Positions 1 through 9,263 of a stretch of DNA of 29,774 nt are shown here, in pieces; position 1 is the first letter of the stretch, and every line of letters starts with the position of its first letter. The notes under the pieces were generated by a model. It ran no database searches and was not told the DNA's origin. It saw only the letters and a list, made by a program, of their open reading frames with translations. Source of the stretch: Euprymna scolopes (Eukaryota; Mollusca; Cephalopoda; Sepiida; Sepiolidae); assembly GCA_024364805.1 (NCBI GenBank), contig CM044490.1:88429613-88459386 (forward strand). Direction: 5' to 3'. The position numbers and the translations under genes are program-made.

Positions 1-100
1 CGTACATACACCCACATTCACGTGCATACACACACACGTTCACATACACACATGTACGTACACATACGTGCACACGTACGCACATATGGGCAACGTCACT
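1..100. repeat. CA/ACGT-rich microsatellite
   Basis: Alternating purine-pyrimidine tract made of interrupted CACA, CATA and CGTA steps. It is cut by the left edge of the window, so its full length is unknown. Open frames crossing it are low-complexity and not coding. Confidence 0.8.
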
Positions 101-199
101 TCCCCTTTGAAGGAAATCCACACATGCACAAAAGACCACCGGAAACAACTATAAAAGCAAGAGACCAGACCTGATTTCTTTCTTTTTGAACCAGCTTCC

Positions 200-390
200 A
201 AACTGAACGGTCGACGGACCAACCACGCGCCCTTTTGGGATACGCGCGCCTGCGCACGTCATGTACCCTGCTACTGTATGTGGAGCAAGAGCTAACAGAT
301 AGTATGTACACTTTACACACTTTCTCTCTCCATGAACGGGATTGATTTTCGCAGTCTTTATTCTACGCGCGGACATGAACACGTGTTACA
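200..390. promoter_or_regulatory. CpG-rich promoter-like patch
   Basis: This is one of only two obvious CpG clusters in an otherwise AT-rich window. It contains GCGCCTGCGCA at 246-256, which resembles the NRF1 palindrome, directly overlapped by CACGTCA at 255-261, the reverse of a CRE half site TGACGTG. A ten-base palindrome AACACGTGTT with an E-box core lies at 378-387. NRF1 and CRE sites are typical of animal CpG promoters; that this is a promoter is inference. No convincing exon or donor was found beside it, and the direction of any transcription is unknown. Confidence 0.3.
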
Positions 391-429
391 CCTAAAACAT
401 TCATTTTTCAACAGAAAATAAACGACATG

Positions 430-1000
430 TTTATTTTATCCAGCAATTGAGTTTTGTTTCCTTCTTTCCATTCGTTTCATTATTTTCTTTTGTAGCGAGC
501 TAGGACATTTATATCCTGGCCCGCAACAAATATCACAATAGTTAGACAATACAGGACTCCAAAAATGTGACAGTGATCATTCACATAATTTTGAGGCAGC
601 AAGTTCAGGATAGTAGAACACAATGCGAAAGGAGATCGCCGGTACATCTCTCAGCAAACACCTGTGTGATAATGCAGAGGGTCTAATGTGAAAGTATATC
701 TTTGTAGGTTTGGTCTGTTCAAATGCAGAACAGGGCAGTATTTAAGCATTGTTGTAATTAATTAGTCAATATAAACAAAGTTACCTGTGGTTTTAAAATA
801 TTTTTAAGATGCATCTAATTTATGGTAAATAAAGAGAGTTTTTGTGCATTGAGTCTGTTTATATGTTTTTTCTTTTAACAAATAAATCAATAATTGCAAT
901 TTGCATCCTCCTATGTATAGTTGCTATTTAATTTTTTTTGTTTTACTCAGTTTCACTCCAAATAACACATATTATAAGGGGCTACTATTTGGGATCATAT
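430..1000. other. AT-rich non-coding stretch
   Basis: No convincing open frame, RNA gene or inverted repeat was seen. The right half may be the 3' untranslated tail of the minus-strand LINE whose stop codon lies at 1001-1003, because it directly follows that stop on the minus strand. Confidence 0.5.
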
Positions 1001-1465
1001 CTAGCAAGGGACTGAGGGGAGTTGAGCAGCAAGATATCTGTTCACATTACATTTAAACTTCTGCATGTTAGTACAATCTGGGGAAGAGGAAACAAGAAGG
1101 GAGTTCTAAAGTCCAGCAGTCCGAGCGAAGAAACTATTAGTGTAGAAGACTTTCTGGCATGTAGCGACCTCAACAGCATAGGGGTAGACTTCTGCTGCTT
1201 GTTGGATTAGTTGGAAGTGTTTCTGTCGAGGGGGCACAAGTGCTGTGAGTTCATCAGAGCATGTTTCATTAAAGTATTTGTAAAACAGTCACAGGGATGT
1301 GATATTACTACGGTTGGATTTTGTTTGATAGCGTCAAACCTATTAGATTTGAGACTCTTTTTTGGACCCAGTCTAAGAGTGGTAGATGTACCAGCCCAGA
1401 TGTGGCAACAATACTCCATGCATGAGTGAATTATGACTTTGTAAAGATATAGGATGGTCTCTGGT
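1001..1465 (-). pseudogene. Jockey-like LINE 3' fragment, copy A
   Basis: This is the C-terminal end of the reverse-transcriptase polyprotein of a non-LTR retrotransposon, 5'-truncated. Read on the minus strand it has the post-RT signature LYKVIIHSCMEYCCHIWAG, where this class usually has LYKxxxRxCMEYxxHxW. After a frame change it ends in MQKFKCNVNRYL and a stop at 1001-1003. The part 1030-1260 aligns residue by residue with copy B at 1904-2200, which shows that both belong to one family. At least one frameshift separates the two halves, so it is dead. Assignment to the jockey/CR1 group rests on the motif pattern only. Confidence 0.75.
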
Positions 1466-1499
1466 GTCAGTACTAATTATTGGACATTACTAAGAAATT

Positions 1500-2200
1500 T
1501 CTTACTAAAACTTTTTTTTTTTTTCTTACTCATGTTCACCCCTTACAAAGCATATCACCACTTGGACGTAATGGACTACTATATGGAGCCATGTCTAGGA
1601 AAGATTAACAAGATATTTATGGTCCTGGATATGACCTTAAACTATATTCGATGGTGAAGCCCCAGCTTGCAGGCTTTGGGGAGTGTGGAGCCACCCTTTA
1701 ATTGCCATTGGTCCCAGGTCTACTCTGACCCAGAGTGGTAATACCTGTTAGGGTCCCAACTATGGGTTAAATAGAAACCGACTTAAAAAAACAAAACAAA
1801 TATACTCTATTACAAAATTGTTCTTCAAAATCACTGTATTTGGCATTAAATAACCTGAAAAGGGTTGATATGCCGTAGAATAAAAACAAACAACCAACCA
1901 ACCAAGATATTTGTTTATGTTATATTTAAACTTCTGCATATCAGTACAGCCAGGGAAGCAGGCAGCAGGAAGGGAATTCCAGAGTCTAGCTGTTTGAGGG
2001 AAGAAACTATTAGAATAGACAGCTTTCTGCCATTTAGGGGCATCACCAGTGAAGGGGTGAGATCTTGTTGCTAAGCAGGTTAGTCGGGGATATGTACGTC
2101 GAGGGGGTACAAGTGAAACAAGTTCATCAGAACACATTCCAATAAAATATTTGTAAAACAGGCACAGAGATGCAACATTGCGGTGATGGGACAGTAACTA
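1500..2200 (-). pseudogene. Jockey-like LINE 3' fragment, copy B, split by a retroposon
   Basis: This is a second, 5'-truncated copy of the copy A family on the minus strand. From about 2199 down to 1904 it reads without a stop, as HHRNVASLCLFYKYFIG, then LVPPRRTYPRLTCLATRSHP, then FFPQTARLWNSLPAACFPG and FKYNINKYL. This is the standard tail of such LINE proteins. The frame is broken by the retroposon at 1621-1903. Beyond it the coding strand resumes at the target-site repeat and reaches a stop at 1595-1597. The remaining minus-strand sequence to about 1500 is probable 3' untranslated region. A frame starting inside the tail gives a longer apparent protein, but its end is retroposon sequence, not LINE. 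Confidence 0.8.
1621..1903 (+). mobile_element. AACC-tailed retroposon, copy 1 (5'-truncated)
   Basis: This unit ends in repeated AACC and is closely matched by the longer copy at 19652-19999. It is flanked by a direct repeat AAGATATTT-A/G-T at 1610-1620 and 1904-1914, a target-site duplication that fits target-primed reverse transcription. It begins about 69 bases inside the longer copy, so it is 5'-truncated. It sits inside the minus-strand LINE copy B and is therefore younger than that LINE. No tRNA-like A and B boxes were found, so it may be a SINE of another origin or the 3' end of a LINE. Confidence 0.85.
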
Positions 2201-2356
2201 AGTAATAATTATTAACAATAATTTTAGCATTTACATATCTGCTCCACAGTTGTGAACCTCGGTTGAATGTTTGCCAGGCCTGGTATAGATATCATAATGA
2301 TTTGAACATGTTCTAAAATTAACTTTGCAACTTTTACCCTCATATTAACGTAACAC

Positions 2357-2735
2357 TGAGCTTCAATCTATGGTCCCACTTTGCCAAACTTTCACAAAAA
2401 ACACTCATCTAGCTACAACCACTATCAACAATTTCCTCCACTCTCTATCTGTGCAAAATCTAAACGCAAATTTCATGAACAAAACTTCTTTCCTAGAACT
2501 CCTGCCTATGGAACTCTGTTCCATCGGCATGATTTCCAGTTGACTGCAATATGATCATCTTCAAGTCCAATGTAAACAAGTTCTTGTTGAGCCCCCCCCC
2601 AATAATCCATTTCTTTTCCATTTCCACCATTAACGCTGTCGTCTCAGTGACTACCATACACTCATTAACCCTTATCCTCGAGTGGCCTTTTGGCCTTGCC
2701 AAGTGGTGACTTCCATGTAAATAAAAAAGTTTAAC
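2357..2735 (+). pseudogene. Jockey-like LINE 3' end, family 2, short copy
   Basis: This matches the 3' end of the larger element at 11805-12790 over about 380 bases, starting at the equivalent of its SELQSMVPP segment and running to the 3' terminus. The tail includes the shared string ATTAACCCTTATCCTCGAG, then a GGCC-TTTT-GGCC hairpin at 2684-2695, and ends near AAATAAAAAAG. The coding part carries frame breaks and a run of nine C at 2595-2603. It is a 5'-truncated dead copy, as usual for LINE insertions. No clear target-site duplication was identified. Confidence 0.75.
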
Positions 2736-3048
2736 TTATTTAAATTTGCAATATTTTTATTTTGTTTCTTTGTACATTTATGGAAATATGTCAATAATCA
2801 TAAGTTTCTTCCTAATAATATATTCGCTAATTAACTACTTATTAGACATGGCTAATATATTTCCAATTAAAACGTTTTTCATGAATTTAGTAGTAATTTT
2901 GATCTCCATGTATAATAGCTTTCAGTTGTGTATCCCAGTTGTAAATTTACCAGGCCTTGTATAAGTATCGCCTTGAAACTTTCCATAATAAACACGAAGA
3001 GATGACAACTGGAGAGTGCTTTAACAGAGAAGGTAGCAAAGAAGCAGA

Positions 3049-3052
<4 letters not shown>

Positions 3053-3080
<28 letters not shown>
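3053..3080 (+). repeat. (GA)n microsatellite
   Basis: Uninterrupted GA dinucleotide run about 180 bases upstream of the CRE-containing CpG patch. Confidence 0.95.
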
Positions 3081-3082
<2 letters not shown>

Positions 3083-3121
3083 TGACAACAGTAACTCTTG
3101 CTTCTTCGTTACTAGTTGCCC

Positions 3122-3172
3122 CAACTAAAGGGAGATAACTGGTTCACCTCTCCAAAGGGAGATAATTGCGTT
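3122..3172 (+). repeat. Two AAAGGGAGATAA units
   Basis: AAAGGGAGATAACT at 3127-3140 and AAAGGGAGATAATT at 3154-3167 lie 27 bases apart. The second is preceded by CTCTCC and so forms CTCTCC-AAA-GGGAG, a small hairpin. The same CTCC...GGAGATAAT pattern recurs at 6845-6885 (minus strand) and in the array at 13353-13885. Confidence 0.6.
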
Positions 3173-3210
3173 CCCCCTCACCACTATACACGCTCATACG
3201 GAAAGGCCAG

Positions 3211-3218
3211 TGACGTCA
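3211..3218. promoter_or_regulatory. Perfect CRE (TGACGTCA)
   Basis: The full palindromic cAMP-response element lies in the densest CpG patch of the window, upstream of ATG codons at 3229 and 3239 and a GTGAGT donor at 3281. CREs of this form bind CREB/ATF factors close to transcription starts; use here is inferred. Confidence 0.5.
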
Positions 3219-3224
3219 GAGAAA

Positions 3225-3280
3225 AAACATGGAGGCTTATGGCCGCGCAACCTGGAAAGACGCGATGTTTTGATGTTCGG
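3225..3280 (+). CDS. Candidate first exon of a host gene (partial)
   Basis: I do not recognise the product. An ATG at 3239 opens 14 codons, MAAQPGKTRCFDVR, which run in phase 0 into the strong donor CGG|GTGAGT at 3280/3281. A CRE lies 21 bases upstream of the ATG, and the patch is CpG-rich and unlike its AT-rich surroundings. An earlier ATG at 3229 in another frame closes after 14 codons at 3271-3273 and could be an upstream frame. The -3 position of the 3239 ATG is C, a weak start context, so the exon may be 5' untranslated with translation starting further on. The next 4.5 kb shows no obvious partner exon. Neither transcription nor the gene's identity can be seen from this window. Confidence 0.3.
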
Positions 3281-4970
3281 GTGAGTAGAGATGGGAGTCG
3301 ATTCGTTTAACATTCTCGGTAAACCCTAAAAGAGAATAGCTTAATGGATGAACGACTTTTTTATTTTCGCATCTAGCTTCGATATTACGCCATACTCATC
3401 GAGAAACACGTCTTTGATAACACCTGTTTTGGAATTTATTTTGCTTTCCTTTGCGAGGTGTGTGATTGAATTGGGTATAATTTTTTTTTTTTTTTTTAGT
3501 TTTATTTAAATCTAAACTCCATGGTGTACTTTTTTTTTAATTATTTTATTTAAAAACTAGTTATTTGATATTACTTACTTTATTTAGTACAAAATCGAGT
3601 TTTCTTATGCGGATATTTATTTATTTAATGTCTTGCTCGTATGAGTTGACCATTTTTAAATGTCTTCTACCAATACTTGGGAACCTTTGATGCGGAGTGG
3701 CAATGCCTTTTTTTTTTTTTCTTGTGTTCTTCCAAAAACCGAAATTCCTCGATTAATAATTTCCGTTTCAATTAATCAAATTAATAAATCTAAAAATAAG
3801 AGCAATCGATCTTAAACTGCAGAAAACGGAAAAATAAAATCGCTTCTTTATTCAGCGATGTTTTAGTTTACTTAAATAGACAACAAACTAATCCCCCACT
3901 TTGTGACCACCCTCTGTATTTTCACTAGTAGCCATTATTTAGAACTATTATTATTATTATTATATGATTGTTGTTTCTTATTTTGTTGTTATTGCCGTCA
4001 TTATTACGAAATAACAACGTGGTTTAGGTTTATTATTACTAACTAGTGTTGGATCTACCAGCAGAAGAAGGATCAAAGAGAAAAACAATGTAGAAATAAA
4101 CGGGTGAAAAAAGAAAAAAAAAAAAACATGGTTATATTGATAATTATACCATTGTATCTATTGGTTTTGTGTTAATTAGACTGGATTAGTTTTTAGGAGA
4201 GCTGGAGAAACGTCTAAAATTATTAACCACAAGCTGTGTCTGTCTGTTGTTGTTCGGGATTTATTTTTTACTTTCATTTTTGCTTTGTTATTTATTTTTA
4301 TTTATTTAATAATTTTTGGTACTTATGCACTTATGCTACCGTGCTGAAATAATAACGTTTTTAATTAGAAACCCATTCTTATCATGGGAAGGGAGGGTGT
4401 TTTGAAATTATTCTGTACTTTCACCTTACAATTTCATAAAAAAAAGATAGCGTAAAACTTGAATTTAACTTGAAAATACTATTTAAAAAATAACACGGTA
4501 ACGCAAGTGCACAAGAATTTTTTAATTGGATTTTGTGAAAATAAAATGATTACAGCAACGTTAGATCATGAAATTATTAATTATAAATAATTATTAATAA
4601 ATGTGATATTTTAATCTCTATTAATAAAACTATCGGATAAAAATATCTTTCAAAACTTTCAATCTTAAAAACCAAGAAATGACTGTTCGGCAGTTTAAAC
4701 TCTTTGAAAATCCTTAAAGTGTCACAAAGTGATTAATTAAAAAAAAAAAAAAAAATGAAAATAGCTCACTTGTTTACGAAGAGGCAGAAATCGATTCTGA
4801 TCGTAGATTTTAATTTTTAATATTTTAATTCATTTTTTTTTTAAACAGGATTTAACAAATTTCGTTTTATTCGACGTTGCTACATTTATTCAAAAGTTTC
4901 AATAAGCATTCAAATTCAAAAAATGTAAGTCACGTAGAGGCGAAAAACGAACATATACAGGCACACGATG

Positions 4971-4971
<1 letters not shown>
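3281..4971. other. AT-rich intron-like DNA
   Basis: This holds T-runs at about 3481-3499 and 3709-3721, an A-run at 4740-4755 and many short TAATTA stretches. No coding frame, tRNA-like box pair or recognisable transposon was seen. If the candidate exon at 3225-3280 is real, this is the start of its intron. Confidence 0.5.

Positions 4972-5034
<63 letters not shown>
4972..5034. repeat. (TA)n microsatellite
   Basis: About 31 uninterrupted TA repeats. Frames reading through it as YIYIYI are artefacts. Confidence 0.97.
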
Positions 5035-5035
<1 letters not shown>

Positions 5036-5780
5036 TCTATTCAGCCATTTCAATCTCTTGATTTTCATTAAAGATGCTCCGGAAAAATCATTTTTTCTTT
5101 CTCTTGTATATTTCTGTTTCAAAAGATCAAATAACGTAGCGATGATACCAATTAATGATATCTATTTCGCATACAGTTCTTCAAGAAAGAAAAACAAAGC
5201 TATATATTTATAGAATCAAGGAAGATTCTTTAGGGTCAAATCTTTACTTATATAAGTAGACTGATTTATATTGCCGTTTGAATATTTATATTATCTAGTA
5301 ATCTTACCAAAAAGCACACACGCATGGCTCTGTGTATACTGTTTTATTGTGTGTGTGTGTTTAGGGCAGCCTTTTATTAAATATAAATATTTTTTTTTTC
5401 TTTGATCGTTATTTTATTTATTTTTTTGTTAAGTACTAGAATTCGCAGCGACATATTTTTTGGCACAATATTAATAAAACTAATCGAACAATCGGACAAG
5501 ATCTCTTGTTTGTGTGTATGTTTAGTGTTTTTCGTCTGTCACTGAACTTTCACAAATTATACATAAAATTATATATATTTTTTTTTACTATGGATCAAAT
5601 ATTTATTGAGATAATAATCAAATACATGAAAACTATATTTAAAAAAATCGTCTCTAAATAAACAAATAAATAAAAACACGACTAGCTTAAATCAATGAAC
5701 ACACTATTTTTTTTTTTCGTTTCAGCTGTATTGCTGAACGCGACTTAAAAACGTTTCATCATCATTGCTATTATTAATAA

Positions 5781-5783
<3 letters not shown>
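5035..5783. other. AT-rich stretch, nothing recognised
   Basis: Contains a short (GT)n at about 5350-5361 and T-runs. No support for genes or classified repeats. Confidence 0.5.

Positions 5784-5872
<89 letters not shown>
5784..5872. repeat. (TA)n microsatellite, long
   Basis: About 44 uninterrupted TA repeats, the longest intact TA tract in the window. It can extrude as a cruciform and is prone to length error in assembly. Confidence 0.97.
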
Positions 5873-5875
<3 letters not shown>

Positions 5876-6370
5876 TTTTTTTACTATACTTATGCAGAAT
5901 ACGGACCGTGCTAAAATATTAACGTTATTACTTAGAAACCTGTTTTGTAACTATTCTGTACTTTCACCTAATAATTTAATAAACATGAGGGTTTTATTCC
6001 AACAGGATCCCCCGACGCTTGCTGCGGGCCTGCCAGACTAAAATCAAACGTCATTAAAAACGTACCCAATACAGGATATTCCTCCAAAATTTCTTATTTA
6101 CTATTAAGATTTATTATTGAAATTTAAAAAAAAAGAAACACTTGGGAGGGGGGGTATTCTGTATTGGATACCTTTTTATATGATGTTTGATTTTAGTCTG
6201 ACAGTCGGTGGACTTTGCTTGAAGAAAGCCAACATGAGATACTGTAAAACTTGAATTTAACTTGAAAATCCTAAGAAAAAGAAAAAAAATAGCACAGCCC
6301 ATATTCTGCATAAGCACTAGAAAAACCTTTGACTGTTTTTACCAGTTGGTAGAATATTTTGCACGATCTG

Positions 6371-6840
6371 ATTCTAGGGGAACCCAGTCCTTTTGTCGGA
6401 TTCAGTTGTAGTTCTCTAAGGCAGGGGTCTCCAAACTACAGCCCGCAGGCCAGATCCAGCCCGCTAAATCTTTAATCTTTATTTAAAAAAGAAAATGCAA
6501 AAATATTCAGGAAAAATTAAAAAAATGGAAATGTGTAAAAATAGTGTGATGGTTTTTCTTTTTCTTTTTGTTCAGCAAACGATTAAAAACAATTAGGTTT
6601 TGAAGAACCAGTTTCATTAAAAATAAAAACTAATAAGCCAAACTGCATAAGACACGTCCAGGTCTTTCTTTTTTTTTTTTGGCTCGTGTAAAAGTCAGCA
6701 ACATGGTGCCCCATGCGAAAAATTTTGGACATTCCTGCTCTAGGATACCCGACCCTTTAGTCTGAGTCAGATGTGGTTCTCTAGGGGAACTCTACCCTTA
6801 TGTCCGAATCAGGTCTGATTCGGTTTGACTCTAGAGAAAA
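6371..6840 (+). repeat. Degenerate minisatellite, unit about 40 bp, split by a MITE
   Basis: Three diverged units follow the pattern TCTAGGGGAACCC, then TTTTGTCGGATTCAG, starting near 6371, 6412 and 6775, with a partial fourth near 6822. The second unit is split by the hAT-like MITE at 6422-6737 and resumes directly after its target-site duplication. The divergence suggests an old array. Confidence 0.6.
6422..6737. mobile_element. hAT MITE, Buster-like
   Basis: A 316-bp element with hAT-style ends: CAGGGGTCTCCAAACT at the left and, on the minus strand at the right, CAGGAATGTCCAAAAT. The left end continues into CCCGCAGGCC and AGCCCGC, typical of hAT termini. It is flanked by CTCTAAGG (6414-6421) and CTCTAGGA (6738-6745), an imperfect 8-bp duplication with TA at positions 4 and 5 on the left, the pattern known for Buster-type hATs. 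It has no transposase and is non-autonomous. Confidence 0.8.
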
Positions 6841-6844
6841 TTCT

Positions 6845-6885
6845 CTCAGGAATTATCTCCTCCTTTGGAAAAAATGGGGGAAGGG
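6845..6885 (-). repeat. Single CTCC/GGAGATAAT unit
   Basis: On the minus strand this reads CCCCATTTTTTCCAAAGGAG followed by GAGATAATTCCTGAG. It resembles unit 4 of the hairpin array at 13353-13885 and the units at 3122-3172. It abuts the minisatellite at 6371-6840. Confidence 0.45.
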
Positions 6886-6889
6886 TCCT

Positions 6890-7496
6890 GCTGTTGCCCC
6901 AGAGAGACCCTTCCGGAGAATCACAATGCGCCCTTGTTTGACTAAATCCAACTTCCTCAAAATAACACTCTGAATTAGGACAAAAATAAATGTTACCTCA
7001 ATCTTGAAGGATTTCCTATTACTGACAATAGAAATGTGAACTATTTTGCTCCTAACAAAAATTAAGAGGAGGGGATAGTTTTGTGTCTTAACCGAAATGA
7101 GAAGCAGAGTTTTAAACTATCAGACAAAAAGTTTGTGTGTGTTTCTCGGCTATACGTAACTTTGAATTTGAACTAAAAAAAAAAGTAAAAATAGAACTTT
7201 TTTTTTTTTTTTTTTTTTTTTTTTCAAATCCTATTTTTAAAAAAATATATGTAAACACAAATAGATTTTGAATTTTATCTTGGCCCTCCACCCGGGCAAT
7301 ACCAAGTAAATATAACAAGGAATAATGAATTGCTAACGGGACCTGTGGAAATTCCACAGCAGACTTTTAAATATGTAATATATTGATGTTAGCATTCGGT
7401 GGATGTTCAGCATAAATGAAGACCCCATGATATTAGTGTAGCTCTTTTGTTAAAACTGCAAAAGTATTTATCTAAGCTAGCAGGGATGCCCAATGT
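6890..7496. other. Unclassified stretch with T27 run
   Basis: Contains a homopolymer of 27 T at 7198-7224. The rest shows no recognisable gene or repeat boundary. The short GC-richer start (6890-6950) may still belong to the neighbouring repeats. Confidence 0.4.
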
Positions 7497-7740
7497 AGCC
7501 CGGTCATAAAATACACTTAAATATATTTTAATTTATGCAGATTTCGTATATAATTTTATAGAGTCAATTTTTCTATTGATTCTTATATACTATGAAGTTG
7601 TGATTTCAAAAATAAGAAAATATATCCATATGACTTGGATGAGTCAGCTTCAACCGAAACCAAAACTTATAAAAAAAATATATATATATAACTTGAGTTC
7701 CATCGGCTATAATCAAAACCAAAACTTATGAAGAATTCTT
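7497..7740 (+). repeat. Dispersed repeat Rep-2, copy 1
   Basis: Aligns with 10625-10800: both carry AAATACRCTTAAATATATTT, then GCAGATTTCRTAT, a TGATTTCAA segment and a TGACTTGG / CCATCRGCTA segment followed by AATCRAAACC. Family unknown. This copy also contains a short (TA)n near 7679-7690. Confidence 0.65.
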
Positions 7741-8057
7741 GGTAAAATTATTTATTACAAGAAATGAAAGGTCATAGCAATTAAACAACAGTCACTCGGA
7801 AGAAAAAAGATATAAGTGTGACACACAAAATAACACACGCTCTCAGATTAATATATAGATTTATTTTTAGAGTGCTGTTGTTTACAGGAATTGAACCCTA
7901 AAACAATTGGTCTCTCTCATTTTGTCATAGTTTATTTGAAATCTAAATGGAAAAACGTGAAAGTCATTTTTTTCAAATTACCATCAAAACAGGTTGTGCC
8001 TATTTTATTCTGTGATATAACACAATTATTTGAAAGGCCATATATTATGCAATTTCT
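7741..8057. other. No recognised feature
   Basis: AT-rich DNA. A 60-codon frame at 7891-8073 has no recognisable motif. It may be decayed LINE sequence upstream of the next feature. Confidence 0.4.
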
Positions 8058-8342
8058 GCAGATACGTACCTAGAAAATGGAGCCATAAAACCTGACATAG
8101 TGATATGGGTCAATGAGAAAGAAGCAACCTTAGTAGAAGTTAGTGTCCCTAATGACGCTGGGTTAAACAGAGCTGAGAGGGAAAAGGCAGCGAAATACCA
8201 AGATCTTATGTATGACATGAAAAGAAACTGGAATCTTAGGAAGATTTTCATCATTCCACTAATTATAGGAGCAACTGGACTCATGAAAAAGAATTTCAAA
8301 AACTACCTGGCAACTAAACCCGGTGAACCAAGTGAAAGATAG
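8058..8342 (+). pseudogene. LINE fragment with restriction-like endonuclease domain
   Basis: An open stretch of 94 codons ends at a stop at 8340-8342. It contains KPDIVIWVNEKEATLVEV, the PD-(D/E)XK pattern of the restriction-like endonuclease found after the reverse transcriptase in R2/R4/Dong-type LINEs: catalytic D at 8094-8096 and, 13 residues on, E at 8136-8138. The conserved EREKAAKYQDL and the hydrophobic IIPLIIGATG follow, as in the C-terminus of this class. The reverse transcriptase itself is absent, so this is a 5'-truncated remnant. The 5' edge lies after TTTCTGCAG, which resembles a splice acceptor but is probably chance. No frame break lies within the domain, suggesting moderate age. 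Confidence 0.7.
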
Positions 8343-8508
8343 ATTCAAGCAAGTGCATTTAAAGAGACAGTCAGCAGCTTAAAATGATCTATCGGTTGGA
8401 ATATATGAGTTAGCAGGTGAATGTTTGGCATCCAGTAGGATACCCCATCTCCAGCTTGAGCAAACTGTTTGGAAAATTGAAAAAAAAAAAAGAAAGAAAA
8501 TATTTATA

Positions 8509-8591
8509 TTTGGTTGGTGCAAAAATAATGTCATTTCTATATATATATATATAGTTGAACGTCAAAAAACGTTATTTTTGCACTAACCTAA
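8509..8591. mobile_element. Mariner-type MITE
   Basis: An 83-bp element whose ends are inverted copies: TTTGGTTGGTGCAAAAATAA at the left and, on the minus strand, TTAGGTTAGTGCAAAAATAA at the right. These match the TTAGGTTGGTGCAAAAGTAA end known from mariner/MADE1 elements. The middle is a short TA run. A TA lies at the left border (8507-8508); the right border TA is degraded. Confidence 0.85.
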
Positions 8592-8614
8592 TTTATATAT
8601 ATGAAACTGCAAAT

Positions 8615-8956
8615 ATTCACAAACATATAAACAGCTTCTAATAAATTCATGTTCTATAATATACACTTGTAATTTCACATTGTCATTTTTTTTCTTATAT
8701 ATATGCAATATTTTTGTCGATAATAAATGTTTCAGACCATCGGGATACTTAGAACAGATACTACATTTTGAAATATTTATTTGCAGAAATATAAAAGTTA
8801 TATATATATATATAACAAATTAGATACAAGGTTATTCAAAAGTGTAGGGAAAAATCATTGTCGTTTGGCACAAATACTTACAAATGTCTATCTTAGTCTT
8901 AACTACAATCACTTCAGTCACCACAATACCACATTTATTCCTGGAACTGTCTTAAG
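8615..8956 (-). repeat. Dispersed repeat Rep-1, copy 1 (U2-core repeat)
   Basis: Aligns on the minus strand with 14025-14340 over about 320 bases, from AATGTGGTATTGTGGTGA through AGTTAAGACTAAGATAGACA and ACACTTTTGAAT to TTATAGAACATG and a CTGTTTAT end. Inside, the minus strand reads TGTAGTATCTGTTCT at 8751-8765, identical to part of U2 snRNA. A (TA)n lies at 8800-8814. Transposon class unknown. Confidence 0.7.
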
Positions 8957-9006
8957 ATAGTCCAAATTGATTGAAAAAATTTTTTTTTTCATTGTTCATA
9001 AAAAAA

Positions 9007-9034
9007 TGTGTGTGTATGTATATATATATATATA
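9007..9034. repeat. (TG)n(TA)n microsatellite
   Basis: Short TG run grading into about eight TA repeats. Confidence 0.85.
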
Positions 9035-9263
9035 ATTTAACTTTTAAAATCCTTTTAACTCAAAAAGAAAAAGTCAAAACAAAAATGAGAAGGACTTCTG
9101 GGCAACGCCAGGTTGGTACAATTGCTAATAATAAGTACTCTTGTTTTAATCTGTTTTATTATTTATCATCCTTTGTGATGTATTAAATGTCATAATCGAC
9201 ATTTTTTTTTTTATCAAAAAGAGATAATCAGTTTGCATTATTCAGACTTTTCCTAAAGTTCCA

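Noticed and set aside
1760-2137. 125-residue minus-strand frame as an intact LINE protein end
   Set aside because: The last third is read from the inserted AACC-tailed retroposon, as shown by the duplication at 1610-1620 and 1904-1914.
4916-5213. YIYIYI-rich frames on both strands as small membrane proteins
   Set aside because: They are read-through of the (TA)n tract at 4972-5034; the same happens at 9841-10029, 14992-15221 and 15822-16007.
8058-8342. Second exon of the candidate gene starting at 3239
   Set aside because: Joining in phase 0 after the acceptor-like TTTCTGCAG would read ATA CGT ACC and then a stop; the frame that is open is the LINE frame.
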